Notes: generated from the letters alone by a model not told the origin. Shown: positions 1-8,639, counted from the stretch's first letter. The stretch is 44,661 bases of DNA from Pseudonocardia bannensis (GCF_012911875.1 NZ_JAAXKZ010000037.1:1-44661); one strand, 5' to 3'. Made by a program: numbers and translations.

Positions 1-783
1 TCACTGACCTCGGGGAGCGCCTGCGGCCCAGGACAGGATCGACATCCACAGTGCCGCGTAGTGCTCCCACTCCACGAACTCCGGCGGGGCCCAGTGCGGG
101 GCGAGGTCGGAGGTGAAGGCCACCGAGCGGCCCCGGCCGTACTCCCCCACCACCAGCAGCGGGTCGTCACCGCTGCGCGCGACCACGGTGGAGCCCTGCT
201 TGGGGAAGGTCCGGTTGTAGCCCAGCAGCATCGGCCACTCGGCCGGCGTGCCGCCCAGCACCGGGTGGGCCGGGTCGCACACGTCGACCTTCAGCCCGTC
301 GGAGATCTCGACCCGGTCGTCGGTGGGCATCAGCTCCACCGGCAGCACGTCGGCCAGCGGGCTCATCCCGTAGCGCGCCTTGCCGTCGATCCCGGTGAAC
401 GACAGGTACCCCCCGATCATCACCAGCCCACCGCCACGGCCCACGTAGTCCGCGACCAGACCGAGCTTGTTCGGCGACTTCTCCGAACGCAGGAACGTCT
501 CATCCGGCAACAGGAACGAGTTCGACCCGATGTCGGAGATGACCACGACGTCGAACGCATCCAGCGCCTCCGCCGTCCTGGGGAACAACGAGGAGATCTC
601 ATGACCGCGCACGTAGGTCAGCTCGTGACCCGCCGCCCGCACGCAGTCCAGGAAGACCCCCGCGCCCTCCTCGTACTCGGTGTTGTGGAACTGGTCGAAA
701 CCCTTCATGTGGATCGTGTGCTTGATCCAGGACTCACCTGCGACCAGGACGCGCAGCGGGGGCGTGCTCAGGGTGTCGGGCAC
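1..783 (-). CDS. ThuA/GATase1-like (DUF1355-type) protein
   Basis: A 260-residue soluble protein of the glutamine-amidotransferase-like fold often seen in sugar-catabolic loci. Residues 10-20 form the first beta strand of a flavodoxin-like core, FDVVVISDIGSNSF lies near 77-90, and the glycine-rich turn GRGGGLVMIGGYLSF spans about 115-129. No cysteine sits in the nucleophile position after that turn, so it is probably not an amidotransferase. The start is GTG at 783, preceded by a GAGGAGG-type ribosome site. It is the last gene of a minus-strand run behind two aldehyde dehydrogenases, with 95 bases and a LacI-type site between. A decayed copy of its 3' part lies at 7640-7800. The exact reaction is unknown. 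Confidence 0.75.
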   Translation of the reverse strand: MPDTLSTPPLRVLVAGESWIKHTIHMKGFDQFHNTEYEEGAGVFLDCVRAAGHELTYVRGHEISSLFPRTAEALDAFDVVVISDIGSNSFLLPDETFLRSEKSPNKLGLVADYVGRGGGLVMIGGYLSFTGIDGKARYGMSPLADVLPVELMPTDDRVEISDGLKVDVCDPAHPVLGGTPAEWPMLLGYNRTFPKQGSTVVARSGDDPLLVVGEYGRGRSVAFTSDLAPHWAPPEFVEWEHYAALWMSILSWAAGAPRGQ

Positions 784-811
784 CTGCCCCTCCTCTCGGC
801 TTGGAGTTGAC

Positions 812-824
812 TTAAACGATTCTT
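812..824. promoter_or_regulatory. LacI-type operator, site 1
   Basis: TTAAACGATTCTT shares the AAACGATTC core with the sites at 7967, 14278 and 18622. It lies about 30-40 bases upstream of the GTG start of the GATase-like gene, between that gene and the preceding aldehyde dehydrogenase. The central CG flanked by A/T arms is typical of LacI/PurR-family operators. Binding by the LacI protein encoded at 12921-13955 is inferred. Confidence 0.5.
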
Positions 825-878
825 GTTGCGGGCTGATGACGTCCGCCTCAGCGGGTCACGCGTCGGCCGGTGGCCGCC

Positions 879-2336
879 TCATAAGCTCACTCCCGAGAGC
901 ACGAGCAGCCGCGATTCGGTGTAGTCCTCCATCGCGGCCCGCACTCCTTCGCGTCCGATACCGGACTCCTTGACCCCTCCGTACGGCATCTGCTCGGCCC
1001 GGAAGGTCGGGATGTCGCCGACGATGACGCCTCCGACCTCCAGCTCCCGATGTGCGCGGAACGCCGTCTGGATGTCGTGGGTGAAGATCCCGGCCTGCAG
1101 GCCGAAGCGCGAGTCGTCCAGTGCCCGCAGGCCCTCGTCCACGCCGTCCACCGCCGCGACGGTGAGCACCGGACCGAACGCCTCGTCCTGGCAGACCTGC
1201 GCGTCGGCCGGGGCGTCGACCAGCACGGTGGGAGAGACCAGCGCGTCGGTGACCGTCCCGCCGGTCAGAACCCGGGCCCCGCCCGCGACGGCGGCGGTGA
1301 CCCACTCCCCGATCCGCTGTGCAGCTGCTCGGTTGATCAACGGCCCGACGGTGGTCGCCGGCGACCAGGGGTCACCCACGACGAGCTGCTCGACCTCCTC
1401 CACCAGCACCGGCAGGAACCGTTCGTACACCGTCCTGTCGACGAGGACGCGCTGCACCGAGATGCAGGACTGGCCGCCCTGGGCGTTTGCGCCGGTCGCG
1501 ATCCGCCGGGCCGCCTGCCGCAGGTCGGCATCCGAACTCCAGTCCGGACAGATCAGCACCCCGGCGTTGCCGCCGAGCTCCAGAGTGACGTGCTTGCGGG
1601 GCACCGCGTTCCGGATGGCCCAGCCGACCGGTCCGGACCCGGTGAAGGACACCACGGGCATCCGCGGGTCGGCGACGAGACCGGCAGCGACCTCGTCGTC
1701 GACCGTGAGCACCGAGAACGCGCCCGCCGGTAGCCCGCAGTCGGTCAGGATCTCGCCCAGCAACAGGGCGCTGAGCGGCGTCTTCGGCGCGGGTTTGAGC
1801 ACGATGGGCGCGCCCACCGCCAGGGCGGGCGCGATCTTGTGGGCGGCCAGGTTCACCGGGAAGTTGAAGGGTGTGATGCCCAGGACCGGACCCCGGGGGA
1901 ACCGGCGCTGCAGGGCCAGGCGCCCGTCTCCGCCCGGCTCGCTGTCCAGTCGCTGGAGCTCACCCGACCACCGCACCGCCTCCTCCGCCCCCCACCGGAA
2001 GGTCAGGGCGGCGCGCTGCACCTCGGCTCGCGACCATGTGATCGGCTTGCCGCTCTCCCTGGTGATCGTGGCGGCGACCTCGTCCATGCGCTCGAGCAGA
2101 CCCGTGGCCGCCTGTCGGAGAGCGTCCGCGCGGCGGTGGGCGGGAACCGCGAGCAGGCTGCCGGCCGCCTCGTGGGCCAGCTGCAGCGCCTGCTCCACGT
2201 GCTCGGGGTCGGCGAGGGCGACCTCGGCCACGAGCTCGTCCGTCCAGGGGTCCCGGACCGGCAACGTTGCGGAACCGGACACCGGCTGCCCGGCGATCCA
2301 GGCCCCCGCCCGCCGGACGGTCGTGGTGCCGGTCAT
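879..2336 (-). CDS. NAD(P)-dependent aldehyde dehydrogenase (lactaldehyde dehydrogenase-like)
   Basis: A full-length (485 residue) ALDH-superfamily enzyme, which oxidises an aldehyde to a carboxylate. Visible catalytic parts are Asn158 in FNFP, Glu253 in TLELGG and nucleophile Cys291 in GGQSC. The C-terminal stretch PYGGVKESGIGREG resembles the lactaldehyde dehydrogenase/ALDH21-like branch, but the substrate cannot be read from sequence. I prefer ATG at 2336 over an in-frame GTG at 2348, which has no ribosome site. It lies 144 bases behind a second ALDH gene on the same strand, and the two are only distantly alike, so they probably act on different aldehydes of one pathway. Confidence 0.88.
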   Translation of the reverse strand: MTGTTTVRRAGAWIAGQPVSGSATLPVRDPWTDELVAEVALADPEHVEQALQLAHEAAGSLLAVPAHRRADALRQAATGLLERMDEVAATITRESGKPITWSRAEVQRAALTFRWGAEEAVRWSGELQRLDSEPGGDGRLALQRRFPRGPVLGITPFNFPVNLAAHKIAPALAVGAPIVLKPAPKTPLSALLLGEILTDCGLPAGAFSVLTVDDEVAAGLVADPRMPVVSFTGSGPVGWAIRNAVPRKHVTLELGGNAGVLICPDWSSDADLRQAARRIATGANAQGGQSCISVQRVLVDRTVYERFLPVLVEEVEQLVVGDPWSPATTVGPLINRAAAQRIGEWVTAAVAGGARVLTGGTVTDALVSPTVLVDAPADAQVCQDEAFGPVLTVAAVDGVDEGLRALDDSRFGLQAGIFTHDIQTAFRAHRELEVGGVIVGDIPTFRAEQMPYGGVKESGIGREGVRAAMEDYTESRLLVLSGVSL

Positions 2337-2480
2337 GGTGCCGCCCACCCGGCGTCACGGGTGCTGGCGAGGGCGGCGAGGGCGGTGGTGTCCTGTGGTC
2401 GGCTGAAGCGGACGAAGACGTCGTTCACGGGGCTTCCGATCAAGCGTGGGAGGGGGCGGGACGAGGACTCTGCGGGTGCG

Positions 2481-3968
2481 CTACGCGCTGCCACCCGGCT
2501 TCTCCTCGAGGACCATCGTCTTGTTCTCCAGGTAGGGCAGCAGCCCTGCGACGCCGCCTTCACGGCCGATGCCGGACTGTTTGAACCCGCCGAAGCCGAT
2601 GCCGAAGTCTGCGCGGTTGTCGTTGTGGCCGACGGTGCCCGCCCGGAGCTGCCGCCCGACCGCCAGCGCCTTGTCCACGTCTCGGGTGAACACCGAGGCG
2701 TTGAGGCCGTAGATGGAGTCGTTGGCGATGCGGATGGCATCCTGCTCGTCCTTCGCAGGAATCACCGTCAGCACGGGACCGAAGATCTCCTCCTGCGCGA
2801 TCCGCCACGAGTTGTCCACGTTCCCGAAGACGGTCGGTTGGACGAACCATCCGCGGTCGAGGCCGGCCGGTCGTCCACCTCCGGCCGCGAGCTTCGCTCC
2901 CTCGCTGAGCCCGATCTCGACGTAACCCTCGACGCGTTCCCGCTGCCGTTCCGTGGCCAGCGGACCCATCTGCACGGCCGGATCGAAGGGGTCCCCGACC
3001 CTCACCTGCGAGAACGCTTCGGCGAGACCCTCCACCATCTCGTCATGCCGATGGCGGGGCACGATGATCCGGGTCAGGGAGCCGCAGATCTGGCCGGTGA
3101 GGAAACACTCCGCCCCGGCCAGGACCCGGGCGGCCTCGGCGATGTCGGCATCGTCCAGGACTACGGCCGCGGACTTGCCGCCGAGCTCGAGCGTGAAACG
3201 GCCGACCCGCTCGGTCATGATGCCGGCGATGGCCTTGCCCGCGGCGGTCGATCCGGTGAACGTGATCTTGTCCACCCGAGGGTCTCGGACGAGGGTCTCG
3301 GAGACCTCACGATCGGCGGTGACCACGTTCAGCACGCCCGCGGGCAGCCCGACCTGCTCAGCGATCTCGGCCATGATCAGCGCTGCGCCCGGCGCCTCGG
3401 GGGAGGCCTTGAGGACCACGGTGCAGCCGGCCAGCAGGGCGGGGGCGAGCTTGTAGGCGATCAGCGTCATCGGCACGTTCCACGGGATGATCGCGCCCAC
3501 GACGCCGACCGGCTCCCGCACGATCATCCCGTATCCGCCACCGCCGGACGGGGTGGCGGGCTCCTCGAAGGGGAACGACGCCGCGAGCTCGGCGTAGTAG
3601 GAGTACGCGCCGGTGACCTCCCCCATCACCGCGCGTGCCGCGCCGGCGAGGATCCCCGACTCTCGCGGCCAGATCTGCGCGACGTCCTCGACGCGGTCCT
3701 CGACCGCGGAGCTGATCGCCCGGAGGTACTCGGCGCGCTGCCCGTGCGTCATGCGCGGCCAGGGGCCGTCGTCGAACGCCGCCCGTGCCGCACCGACCGC
3801 GGCGGCGATGTCGGCGTTCCGCGCCTCCGCGACGCTGAAGTACACCTGCTCGGTGGCGGAGTCGACGACGTCGATCGTGTCCGAGGACGTCGGGGCGACC
3901 CATCGGCCACCGATGTAGAACTCGTCCGGCCGGTGGAGGGGTACAGCCCCGGCGGTCGTGATGTCCAC
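2481..3968 (-). CDS. Aldehyde dehydrogenase, second in the cluster
   Basis: A 495-residue ALDH with all main motifs: IPWNVP (Asn164), TFTGSTAAG near 236-244, TLELGG with Glu261, GQICGS with nucleophile Cys295, and EEIFGPV near the C terminus. It belongs to the broad ALDH family that includes betaine and phenylacetaldehyde dehydrogenases. The start is GTG at 3968 behind an AAGGAAAG ribosome site. The stop TAG leaves a 144-base gap before the next ALDH. Upstream are a cupin gene (62 bases away) and a lactonase gene, which suggests one transcript for oxidising a sugar- or base-derived aldehyde. The substrate is unknown. Confidence 0.9.
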   Translation of the reverse strand: MDITTAGAVPLHRPDEFYIGGRWVAPTSSDTIDVVDSATEQVYFSVAEARNADIAAAVGAARAAFDDGPWPRMTHGQRAEYLRAISSAVEDRVEDVAQIWPRESGILAGAARAVMGEVTGAYSYYAELAASFPFEEPATPSGGGGYGMIVREPVGVVGAIIPWNVPMTLIAYKLAPALLAGCTVVLKASPEAPGAALIMAEIAEQVGLPAGVLNVVTADREVSETLVRDPRVDKITFTGSTAAGKAIAGIMTERVGRFTLELGGKSAAVVLDDADIAEAARVLAGAECFLTGQICGSLTRIIVPRHRHDEMVEGLAEAFSQVRVGDPFDPAVQMGPLATERQRERVEGYVEIGLSEGAKLAAGGGRPAGLDRGWFVQPTVFGNVDNSWRIAQEEIFGPVLTVIPAKDEQDAIRIANDSIYGLNASVFTRDVDKALAVGRQLRAGTVGHNDNRADFGIGFGGFKQSGIGREGGVAGLLPYLENKTMVLEEKPGGSA

Positions 3969-4030
3969 TCGCTATCTCTTTCCTTCTCCGTCGGTGCCCG
4001 TCGTGGACGCCGTCAGGTGCGGGGTACGGG

Positions 4031-4372
4031 TCAGGATCCGGACTCGGTCGGGGGGACGTAGAACGACACCTTGCGGATGGTCTCGATCGTCCGCCAGGTG
4101 TCCGTGTCCCCGGCGAACAGGCGGACGACGTCGCCCGGCCCGATCATGATCGTCTCTCCGGTGCGGTGGAAGGTGACCTCCGCCTTACCCTCGAGCACCA
4201 CAAAGATCTCGTCGGCCGTGACGCCCTCGTACTCCCCGACCTCGGCTCCCCAGACGTCCACGGCAGTGTCCGCGGTGAGGCCGCCCAGGTTGCGGGCGCC
4301 GGTGCGCAATGTCGGCGTCTTCGGCTTCCAGTCGAGCTCGGCCGAGAAGGCGTTTCCCAGAAGCTGGCTCAC
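4031..4372 (-). CDS. Small cupin protein, copy 1
   Basis: A single-domain cupin of 113 residues. The core runs from GVTADEIFVVLEGKAEVTF to IGPGDVVRLFAGDTDTWRTI, matching the DUF861/EutQ-like cupin_3 group. The expected metal histidines are largely missing, so it may bind a ligand without being a metal enzyme. GTG at 4372 is chosen because GAGGAG lies directly upstream; the GTG at 4384 overlaps that ribosome site. It has a close paralogue at 10758-11105, sharing the FVVLEG-AEVTF and IGPGDVVRL-TWRTIE-RKVS blocks. It sits between the lactonase and aldehyde dehydrogenase genes. A role in isomerisation or hydrolysis of an intermediate is a guess. Confidence 0.8.
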   Translation of the reverse strand: MSQLLGNAFSAELDWKPKTPTLRTGARNLGGLTADTAVDVWGAEVGEYEGVTADEIFVVLEGKAEVTFHRTGETIMIGPGDVVRLFAGDTDTWRTIETIRKVSFYVPPTESGS

Positions 4373-4411
4373 AGTTCTCCTCACAGATGTACAGGCTCTC
4401 GTTCCGAGAGG

Positions 4412-5479
4412 TCAGTGGTCGGCGTGCGCGCCGCGGGCCGCCGTGAACAGGCGCCGGGGGTTGGCGGTGAGCAGGCTCGCGGTCACCTCGCCCGGGACGC
4501 CGTGGCGTTCCAGCCGGGGCAGGAAGTAACGAGGCACGTAGCCGAAGCCGTTGCCGCCGTTGCGGGTCCACATCGCCTTCGACGCCATGTCGTGGCTGAG
4601 CAGGAGCCGCTCGGCATAGCCCGCTCGGACCAGGGCGGCGACGGCGGCCGCGGTCTGCTCCGGCGCCGGACACTGCCCCTCGCCCGGGTAGAAGAACGGC
4701 ATGCCGATCATGTCGAACTCCAGCCAGACGCCGCGCTCAGCGACCGCCCGCTGGTAGTCCCGGTCCTCCCCGGAGGGGTCCATGTGGCACAGGACGACGG
4801 ACTCGGGGCGGGCCCCCTCCTCCTCGAGCACGATGTCGAGGACTTCGTGGGCGCGCCGCTGCCAGCCCGGCAGGTGGACGAACAGCGGGACGCCGAGCTC
4901 CCGCTGGGCGCGGGCGGCCGCACGCAGGTGCGTCCGTTCGGCCTCGGTGAACTGCGGGGAGACCCCGATCTCGCCGATGATCCCGGGCCGGATGCCCGTG
5001 TCCCCGACACCGTCCGCGAACTCGGCGAGGATCTCCGCCACCAGGTCGTCCACGGTGGTCTCGGCGCGGCGGGCGGAATGGAAGATGTGCACGTACCAGC
5101 CAGAGCCCATGACGACGTTGAGCCCGGTCCGGTCTGCGATGTCCCGGAGCGCGGCGGGGGAACGACCCACGTCCCCGTTCGTGCAGTCGACGACGGTGCG
5201 GCCCCCCGCCTCGACGAAGTTCGCCAGCTCCGCGACCGTGGCGTCCGGGTCGTCCTGCCGGGTGTTGTCCAGGCAGCAGCGGGGGTCCTCCCGCAGCAGC
5301 CACTGCATCGACGGGCCCACCGGGGCGTGGAACACCGCGCGCTCCGCCGGGTCCTCGGGTTCGGCGCGGCGGCGACCGGACCAGTCGCTGAGCAGGTGCT
5401 CGTGGGTGAGCGTCATCCCGAGGGCGTCCACCGGAACCGGGCCGCGCACAGTAGTGACCAGCACGGTCGGGTCATCCAT
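4412..5479 (-). CDS. Phosphotriesterase-family amidohydrolase (probable lactonase), copy 1
   Basis: A 355-residue (beta/alpha)8 metal hydrolase of the phosphotriesterase-like lactonase family. All expected metal ligands are visible: His26 and His28 in THEHL, bridging Glu170 in IGEIG, His202 in VHLPGW, His232 in CHMDP and Asp297 in LSHD. Known bacterial relatives mostly open sugar lactones or phospho-sugar lactones. ATG at 5479 is chosen over the upstream in-frame ATG because GAAGAGG lies at the right distance. It is strongly similar to the protein at 19115-20176. It lies downstream of the Nampt-like gene, separated by a strong hairpin. Its likely job is lactone hydrolysis in the catabolic route. 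Confidence 0.88.
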   Translation of the reverse strand: MDDPTVLVTTVRGPVPVDALGMTLTHEHLLSDWSGRRRAEPEDPAERAVFHAPVGPSMQWLLREDPRCCLDNTRQDDPDATVAELANFVEAGGRTVVDCTNGDVGRSPAALRDIADRTGLNVVMGSGWYVHIFHSARRAETTVDDLVAEILAEFADGVGDTGIRPGIIGEIGVSPQFTEAERTHLRAAARAQRELGVPLFVHLPGWQRRAHEVLDIVLEEEGARPESVVLCHMDPSGEDRDYQRAVAERGVWLEFDMIGMPFFYPGEGQCPAPEQTAAAVAALVRAGYAERLLLSHDMASKAMWTRNGGNGFGYVPRYFLPRLERHGVPGEVTASLLTANPRRLFTAARGAHADH

Positions 5480-5507
5480 CGGGTCAACCTCTTCGTTCGC
5501 ATGGGGT

Positions 5508-5549
5508 CCCGGTGCCCCCGCCCGGGAAGGTGCGGGCGGGGGCACCGGG
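5508..5549 (-). terminator. GC-rich hairpin between Nampt-like gene and lactonase gene
   Basis: CCCGGTGCCCCCGCCC (5508-5523) pairs perfectly with GGGCGGGGGCACCGGG (5534-5549): a 16-bp stem with a 10-base loop and no T-tract. It starts 10 bases past the Nampt-like stop codon and ends about 28 bases before the lactonase ATG. It could be a terminator, a 3' stabiliser of the upstream message, or a partial attenuator that sets the ratio of the two products. Confidence 0.7.
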
Positions 5550-5558
5550 TGGACGATG

Positions 5559-7013
5559 TCAGGCCGAGACGGCCATCTCCGAGGAGACGGTGCGCATCTG
5601 ACCGACGTGGTCGATGTAGTAGGACTCGGGGACCTCCTTCTCGCTGTTCGCGATCAGCTCGGTGAAGTCCCACTTCTTGAGCAGCTTGCCGTTACGGAAG
5701 ACCGGCTGCAGCACGTTCTCCGACTCGGGGATCGAGCCCTTCAGCACCGTCGTGTACTCGCCGTTCTCGTGCTTGAGCGCGAGCCGGCCCTTCTTCGACA
5801 CCTTGAACGAGGCGCCCGTCGGCGACTTGGCGATGTCCCGCCACTCGCCGTCGACGCAGACCGCGGACGCCTTCTGGCCGAAGTTCATCGTGTCGCGGTT
5901 CCAGTGCTGCAGCAACCCGCCGCCCATGCCGAACACGGCGTTCTCGGCGGAGAACCCGCGGCGCTCGAGCTCCATGTAGACCTGCGGCAGCGAGTGGTAG
6001 TTCACCCCGTCGCCCTGCACCACCCGGACGAACGGGGGCAGCACCTTGAAGCCCTTGGAGTTCACGGTGTAGCCGAAGATGTCCATCAGCCAGCCGGTGG
6101 TGTCGGCGGTGACCTGGACGATGTCGCCCGAGTCGGGACGGATCCCGACGAGGCCCGGGAAGTTCTGGATCTGCTCCTTGAGCTCGCCGCCGATGATGTT
6201 CTTGACGCAGTTCTCGTGGTCGTAGGTGTCGGTGAGCAGCAGCGCGCAGCCCTCGGGAGCCATGGTCTCCAGCATGTTGCGCATCGCCGCGGCCTCGCCG
6301 TCGCGGCCCCAGGCGCAGAACCCGGCGTGCTCGGAGTTCGGGCCGGAGTTCGAGACCTTTCCCGCGTTGTAGAAGCGCTTCGCGGCAAGGATGCCCGGCA
6401 CCGTGTCGGACTGGTCGAAGTTGACCAGGTGCGCCAGACCGCCCAGTGCGGCGGACTGCTGGGAGCTGACGCCGCGGGCGCCGTAGTCGTGCAGCATGTT
6501 CCGCAGCCCGGCCGACGAGTCGGCGGTGCGGTCCAGCGCCTCCTTGATGACCATCTTGGACAGCCAGCTGACCGTACCGATGGTGCACGGGTACCAGACC
6601 GCGCGCAGCAGCGCGGTCTCGAAGAAGCTGGTGGCCCAGTAGTACTTCGGGTCGGTGTTGATCACCTGGACGAGCACGTTCCGTGCCGGGAGCACGGTGC
6701 CCTCGGGGACCGCCTCGATCTCGACGGGCAGGTAGCCGCCGTGGTCGTTGAGGATGCCCATCCAGTTCTCGCGGTTGAAGTGCATGCCCTGCTCGCGTGC
6801 CACGAACTCGGCCTCGTCGATGTCCTCGAGCGTGATCGGCTTCATCAGCCTCTCGCGCAGGTAGACCTGGAGACCGACGAACATCGTCACCGGGAACAGC
6901 CCGCCGCGGGACTCGATGTAGCTGGACACGTACTCCGTGCCCTTCGGGTACAGCGGGTAGTGGCAGTGCTTGTAGTTGTCTACGTCGAGGATCAGGTTGT
7001 CGAGATAGCCCAT
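5559..7013 (-). CDS. Nicotinamide phosphoribosyltransferase (Nampt/NadV)-like enzyme, copy 1
   Basis: A 484-residue type II phosphoribosyltransferase that aligns along its length with vertebrate NAMPT. Landmarks are DNYKHCHYPLYP (12-23), HDYGARGVSS (175-184), AHLVNF then Asp203 (NAMPT D219 position), His229 in the SEHA segment (the autophosphorylated histidine position), IRPDSGD (291-297), VQGDGV (332-337) and FGMGGGLLQ (361-369). NAMPT joins a pyridine amide to PRPP. The base used here is unknown, and the catabolic neighbours argue against simple NAD salvage. The start is ATG at 7013 with GGCGGA just upstream. A LacI-type site lies 15-30 bases upstream of the start. A second copy is at 16203-17642. 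Confidence 0.87.
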   Translation of the reverse strand: MGYLDNLILDVDNYKHCHYPLYPKGTEYVSSYIESRGGLFPVTMFVGLQVYLRERLMKPITLEDIDEAEFVAREQGMHFNRENWMGILNDHGGYLPVEIEAVPEGTVLPARNVLVQVINTDPKYYWATSFFETALLRAVWYPCTIGTVSWLSKMVIKEALDRTADSSAGLRNMLHDYGARGVSSQQSAALGGLAHLVNFDQSDTVPGILAAKRFYNAGKVSNSGPNSEHAGFCAWGRDGEAAAMRNMLETMAPEGCALLLTDTYDHENCVKNIIGGELKEQIQNFPGLVGIRPDSGDIVQVTADTTGWLMDIFGYTVNSKGFKVLPPFVRVVQGDGVNYHSLPQVYMELERRGFSAENAVFGMGGGLLQHWNRDTMNFGQKASAVCVDGEWRDIAKSPTGASFKVSKKGRLALKHENGEYTTVLKGSIPESENVLQPVFRNGKLLKKWDFTELIANSEKEVPESYYIDHVGQMRTVSSEMAVSA

Positions 7014-7027
7014 CGATCCGCCTTCGT

Positions 7028-7043
7028 GAGAGTCGTTTCTACT
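7028..7043 (-). promoter_or_regulatory. LacI-type operator, site 2
   Basis: On the minus strand this reads AGTAGAAACGACTCTC, matching TAGAAACGATTCTA at all but one position of the core. It lies just upstream of the ribosome site of Nampt-like copy 1, a position suited to blocking transcription. It is one of five related sites in the first 19 kb. Confidence 0.5.
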
Positions 7044-7188
7044 GGAGGACTTCGTGCGCGTTTTTGGGCCGGTTTCGCACCGGCCGGCCGTGAGCGTCGC
7101 TCAGATCGGACGCCCCGTTCACACCCCGGAGAGCCTGGCTCACCGAGCCCGTCGAAGCTAGGGGTCGCAACCGGAGTAACACGATCGT

Positions 7189-7198
7189 AACGTTTCCA
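7189..7198. promoter_or_regulatory. AACGTTTCCA motif, upstream of Nampt-like copy 1
   Basis: A 10-base AACGTTTCCA with an AACGTT palindromic centre, about 175 bases upstream of the Nampt-like start. The identical 10-mer recurs at 18718-18727 in the upstream region of lactonase copy 2. It may be a second LacI/PurR-type operator. Two copies of a 10-mer are weak evidence. Confidence 0.25.
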
Positions 7199-7384
7199 CT
7201 CTGGCCGCATATAGCTGACCTGGGGCGATTCCGGCACGCCGCGACACCGGACGGCCTTTCGGGTAACCCGGCGACCGCCCGTCGCGCGGTGCTGTCGGAC
7301 CTACCCGCGACCAGCACTGGCCGGGGACCCGGGCCGCCGAGCCACCCACCAGCCACGCGACGACCGAGAGGGTGGGATGGACTC

Positions 7385-7565
7385 GATTCTTCAGTGGGCA
7401 CAGCTCGCCCCGTCCAGGACGCGCGGACTCGTTGGGCGAGTACTCCAGCACCTGGACGGCGTCCGGCACCCGGTTGCGCGCGCCGGCGTGACCGGTCCGG
7501 AGTCGTTGAGCGCACAGGACACCGTGCTCGCCGACACCCGGGGCATGCTGGGCCACGTCCTTCAT
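7385..7565 (-). pseudogene. LacI-family repressor remnant (N-terminal part)
   Basis: Reading from ATG at 7565, MKDVAQHA matches exactly the helix-turn-helix start of the intact LacI protein at 12921-13955. The match then moves to other frames and returns in frame as VLEYSPNESAR (intact copy: VLEYTPNESAR). At least two small indels and loss of the whole ligand-binding part make it non-functional. DNA similarity to the intact gene continues across the frame breaks, so this is a decayed duplicate. Confidence 0.75.
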
Positions 7566-7639
7566 AGTCGGCGGCTCGCGCCTGCGGTCGGACTGCGTCA
7601 CGTCGCGCTGCCTCCGACCCGTTTCACCGAGGCCTGCAC

Positions 7640-7800
7640 GCGTGCCGCTCAGGACGGTATCGAGGTCTACAGGACGGCGTAGTGCGACCACCCGACGAAC
7701 TCCGGCAGCGCCCGCTGCGGAGCGAGGGCGGAGGGCGAAGGAGGCTACGCGATCGACGTCCGCGGTGGTCGCCGAGTGCGACCGTCCCGATCGGCTTCGC
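7640..7800 (-). pseudogene. Remnant of a second GATase-like gene (3' part)
   Basis: The DNA around 7678-7752 is clearly related to bases 57-130, the end of the GATase-like gene at 1-783: both carry GACGAACTCCGGC or its variant, and the sequences run collinearly with small indels. In the minus frames VASFALRP and the following residues correspond to VAFTSDLAP of the intact protein. Frames are broken and the 5' half is absent. Together with the LacI ghost next to it and the operator at 7967, it marks an old duplicate of part of the locus. Confidence 0.6.
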
Positions 7801-7966
7801 GGTCGACGGGTCGAGCACGTCCAGGGGGCCGAGCTCAACGGCGCGATCCACTCGCCAGCGGGGCGAAGAAACGATCCGACTTCACCTTTACCTCCCTTCC
7901 ACCGCCGAAAACTGCACTCAAGGCGACCATGAAGCGGGTGTACGGCTTCTGTCGGCCAGGCATTGA

Positions 7967-7982
7967 TTAGAAACGATTCTAA
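7967..7982. promoter_or_regulatory. LacI-type operator, site 3 (best palindrome)
   Basis: TTAGAAACGATTCTAA has perfect 6-base arms, TTAGAA and TTCTAA, around a central ACGA. This is the most symmetric copy of the motif. It lies upstream of the ghost GATase-like and LacI genes on the minus strand, so it probably once controlled that duplicate and is now an orphan site. Confidence 0.6.
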
Positions 7983-8369
7983 GATTCTGGGTACCGTAGG
8001 TTACCCCGCCCTGACAGGTCAAGCAACGGGCACGGGCAAATCCTTCGTCCGGGAGTCGCGCCCGCGCGGAGAGAGGAACCTCGATGACAGCGACCCGGAC
8101 GAAGCGGACGCCCCGATCAAAGCCGTGCCTCGACGCGGCCTCAACCACCTTGTGTGCCACAGCCCGGCCCCATTGCCGACGCGCACAACCGCCGAGCGCG
8201 ATGTCGGACCCAGCCCGCTGGGGCGGGAGGCGGTGCTGTCGTTCCGCGCACGACGAGCTGCGGACCGAGGGCTGTGTCGTTGGGTTCGCGCTCGGCGAGG
8301 TTGAGCCGCTCGAGCGGCACCCGATACCGCAACAGCGGTGTGATCAGTCCGGTGGTCGTTCGACGCGGC

Positions 8370-8500
8370 GCCGGTCATGGCTGTCGCGGGCCTGCTGCTG
8401 GCGTTCGCGTCGCCAGGTCGACGGTGCATGACGTGGTCGACGCGGGCTTGCGGGGCGAGGACGAGCGCGGCGAGGAGGCGGCGGGTCTCGTTGCCGACAG
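8370..8500 (-). pseudogene. Possible transposase C-terminal remnant
   Basis: Minus-frame text ETRRLLAALVLAP, followed in a shifted frame by a WR-RERQQQARDSHDRRR-like stretch, resembles the C-terminal tail of IS4/IS701-type transposases. No upstream domain, inverted repeat or intact frame accompanies it. The rest of 7983-8635 shows nothing I recognise on either strand. Confidence 0.3.
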
Positions 8501-8639
8501 CGGGATCAGCCGACGATGGCCGCTCGTGGGCCCCCCTTTTCGCCTCGCGTCCGTGTTCGGTGGCGCGGGTGACGGCGAGGCGCGCGGTGCACGCCGACGG
8601 CACGGGCGGCTTCGCCGGCGCCTGTCCGTGGATCGTCAC

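Noticed and set aside
1839..4061. 740-codon plus-strand frame opposite the two aldehyde dehydrogenases
   Set aside because: Antisense shadow: both ALDHs on the minus strand have complete catalytic motifs and ribosome sites.
4396..4410. Short hairpin CTCTCG-TTC-CGAGAG between the lactonase and cupin genes
   Set aside because: Six-base stem with three-base loop is too small to call a terminator or attenuator.
4782..7190. Very long plus-strand open frame (about 800 codons) opposite the Nampt-like and lactonase genes
   Set aside because: It mirrors real genes on the minus strand; the text is Arg/Val/Asp-rich with no family motifs, as expected in GC-rich DNA.
7750..7851. LDVLDPSTAKPIGTVALGD in the minus frame, first read as an aldehyde dehydrogenase N terminus
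   Set aside because: The next residues align better with the LLVVGEYGRGRSVAF part of the GATase-like protein, so the stretch is taken as part of that ghost.
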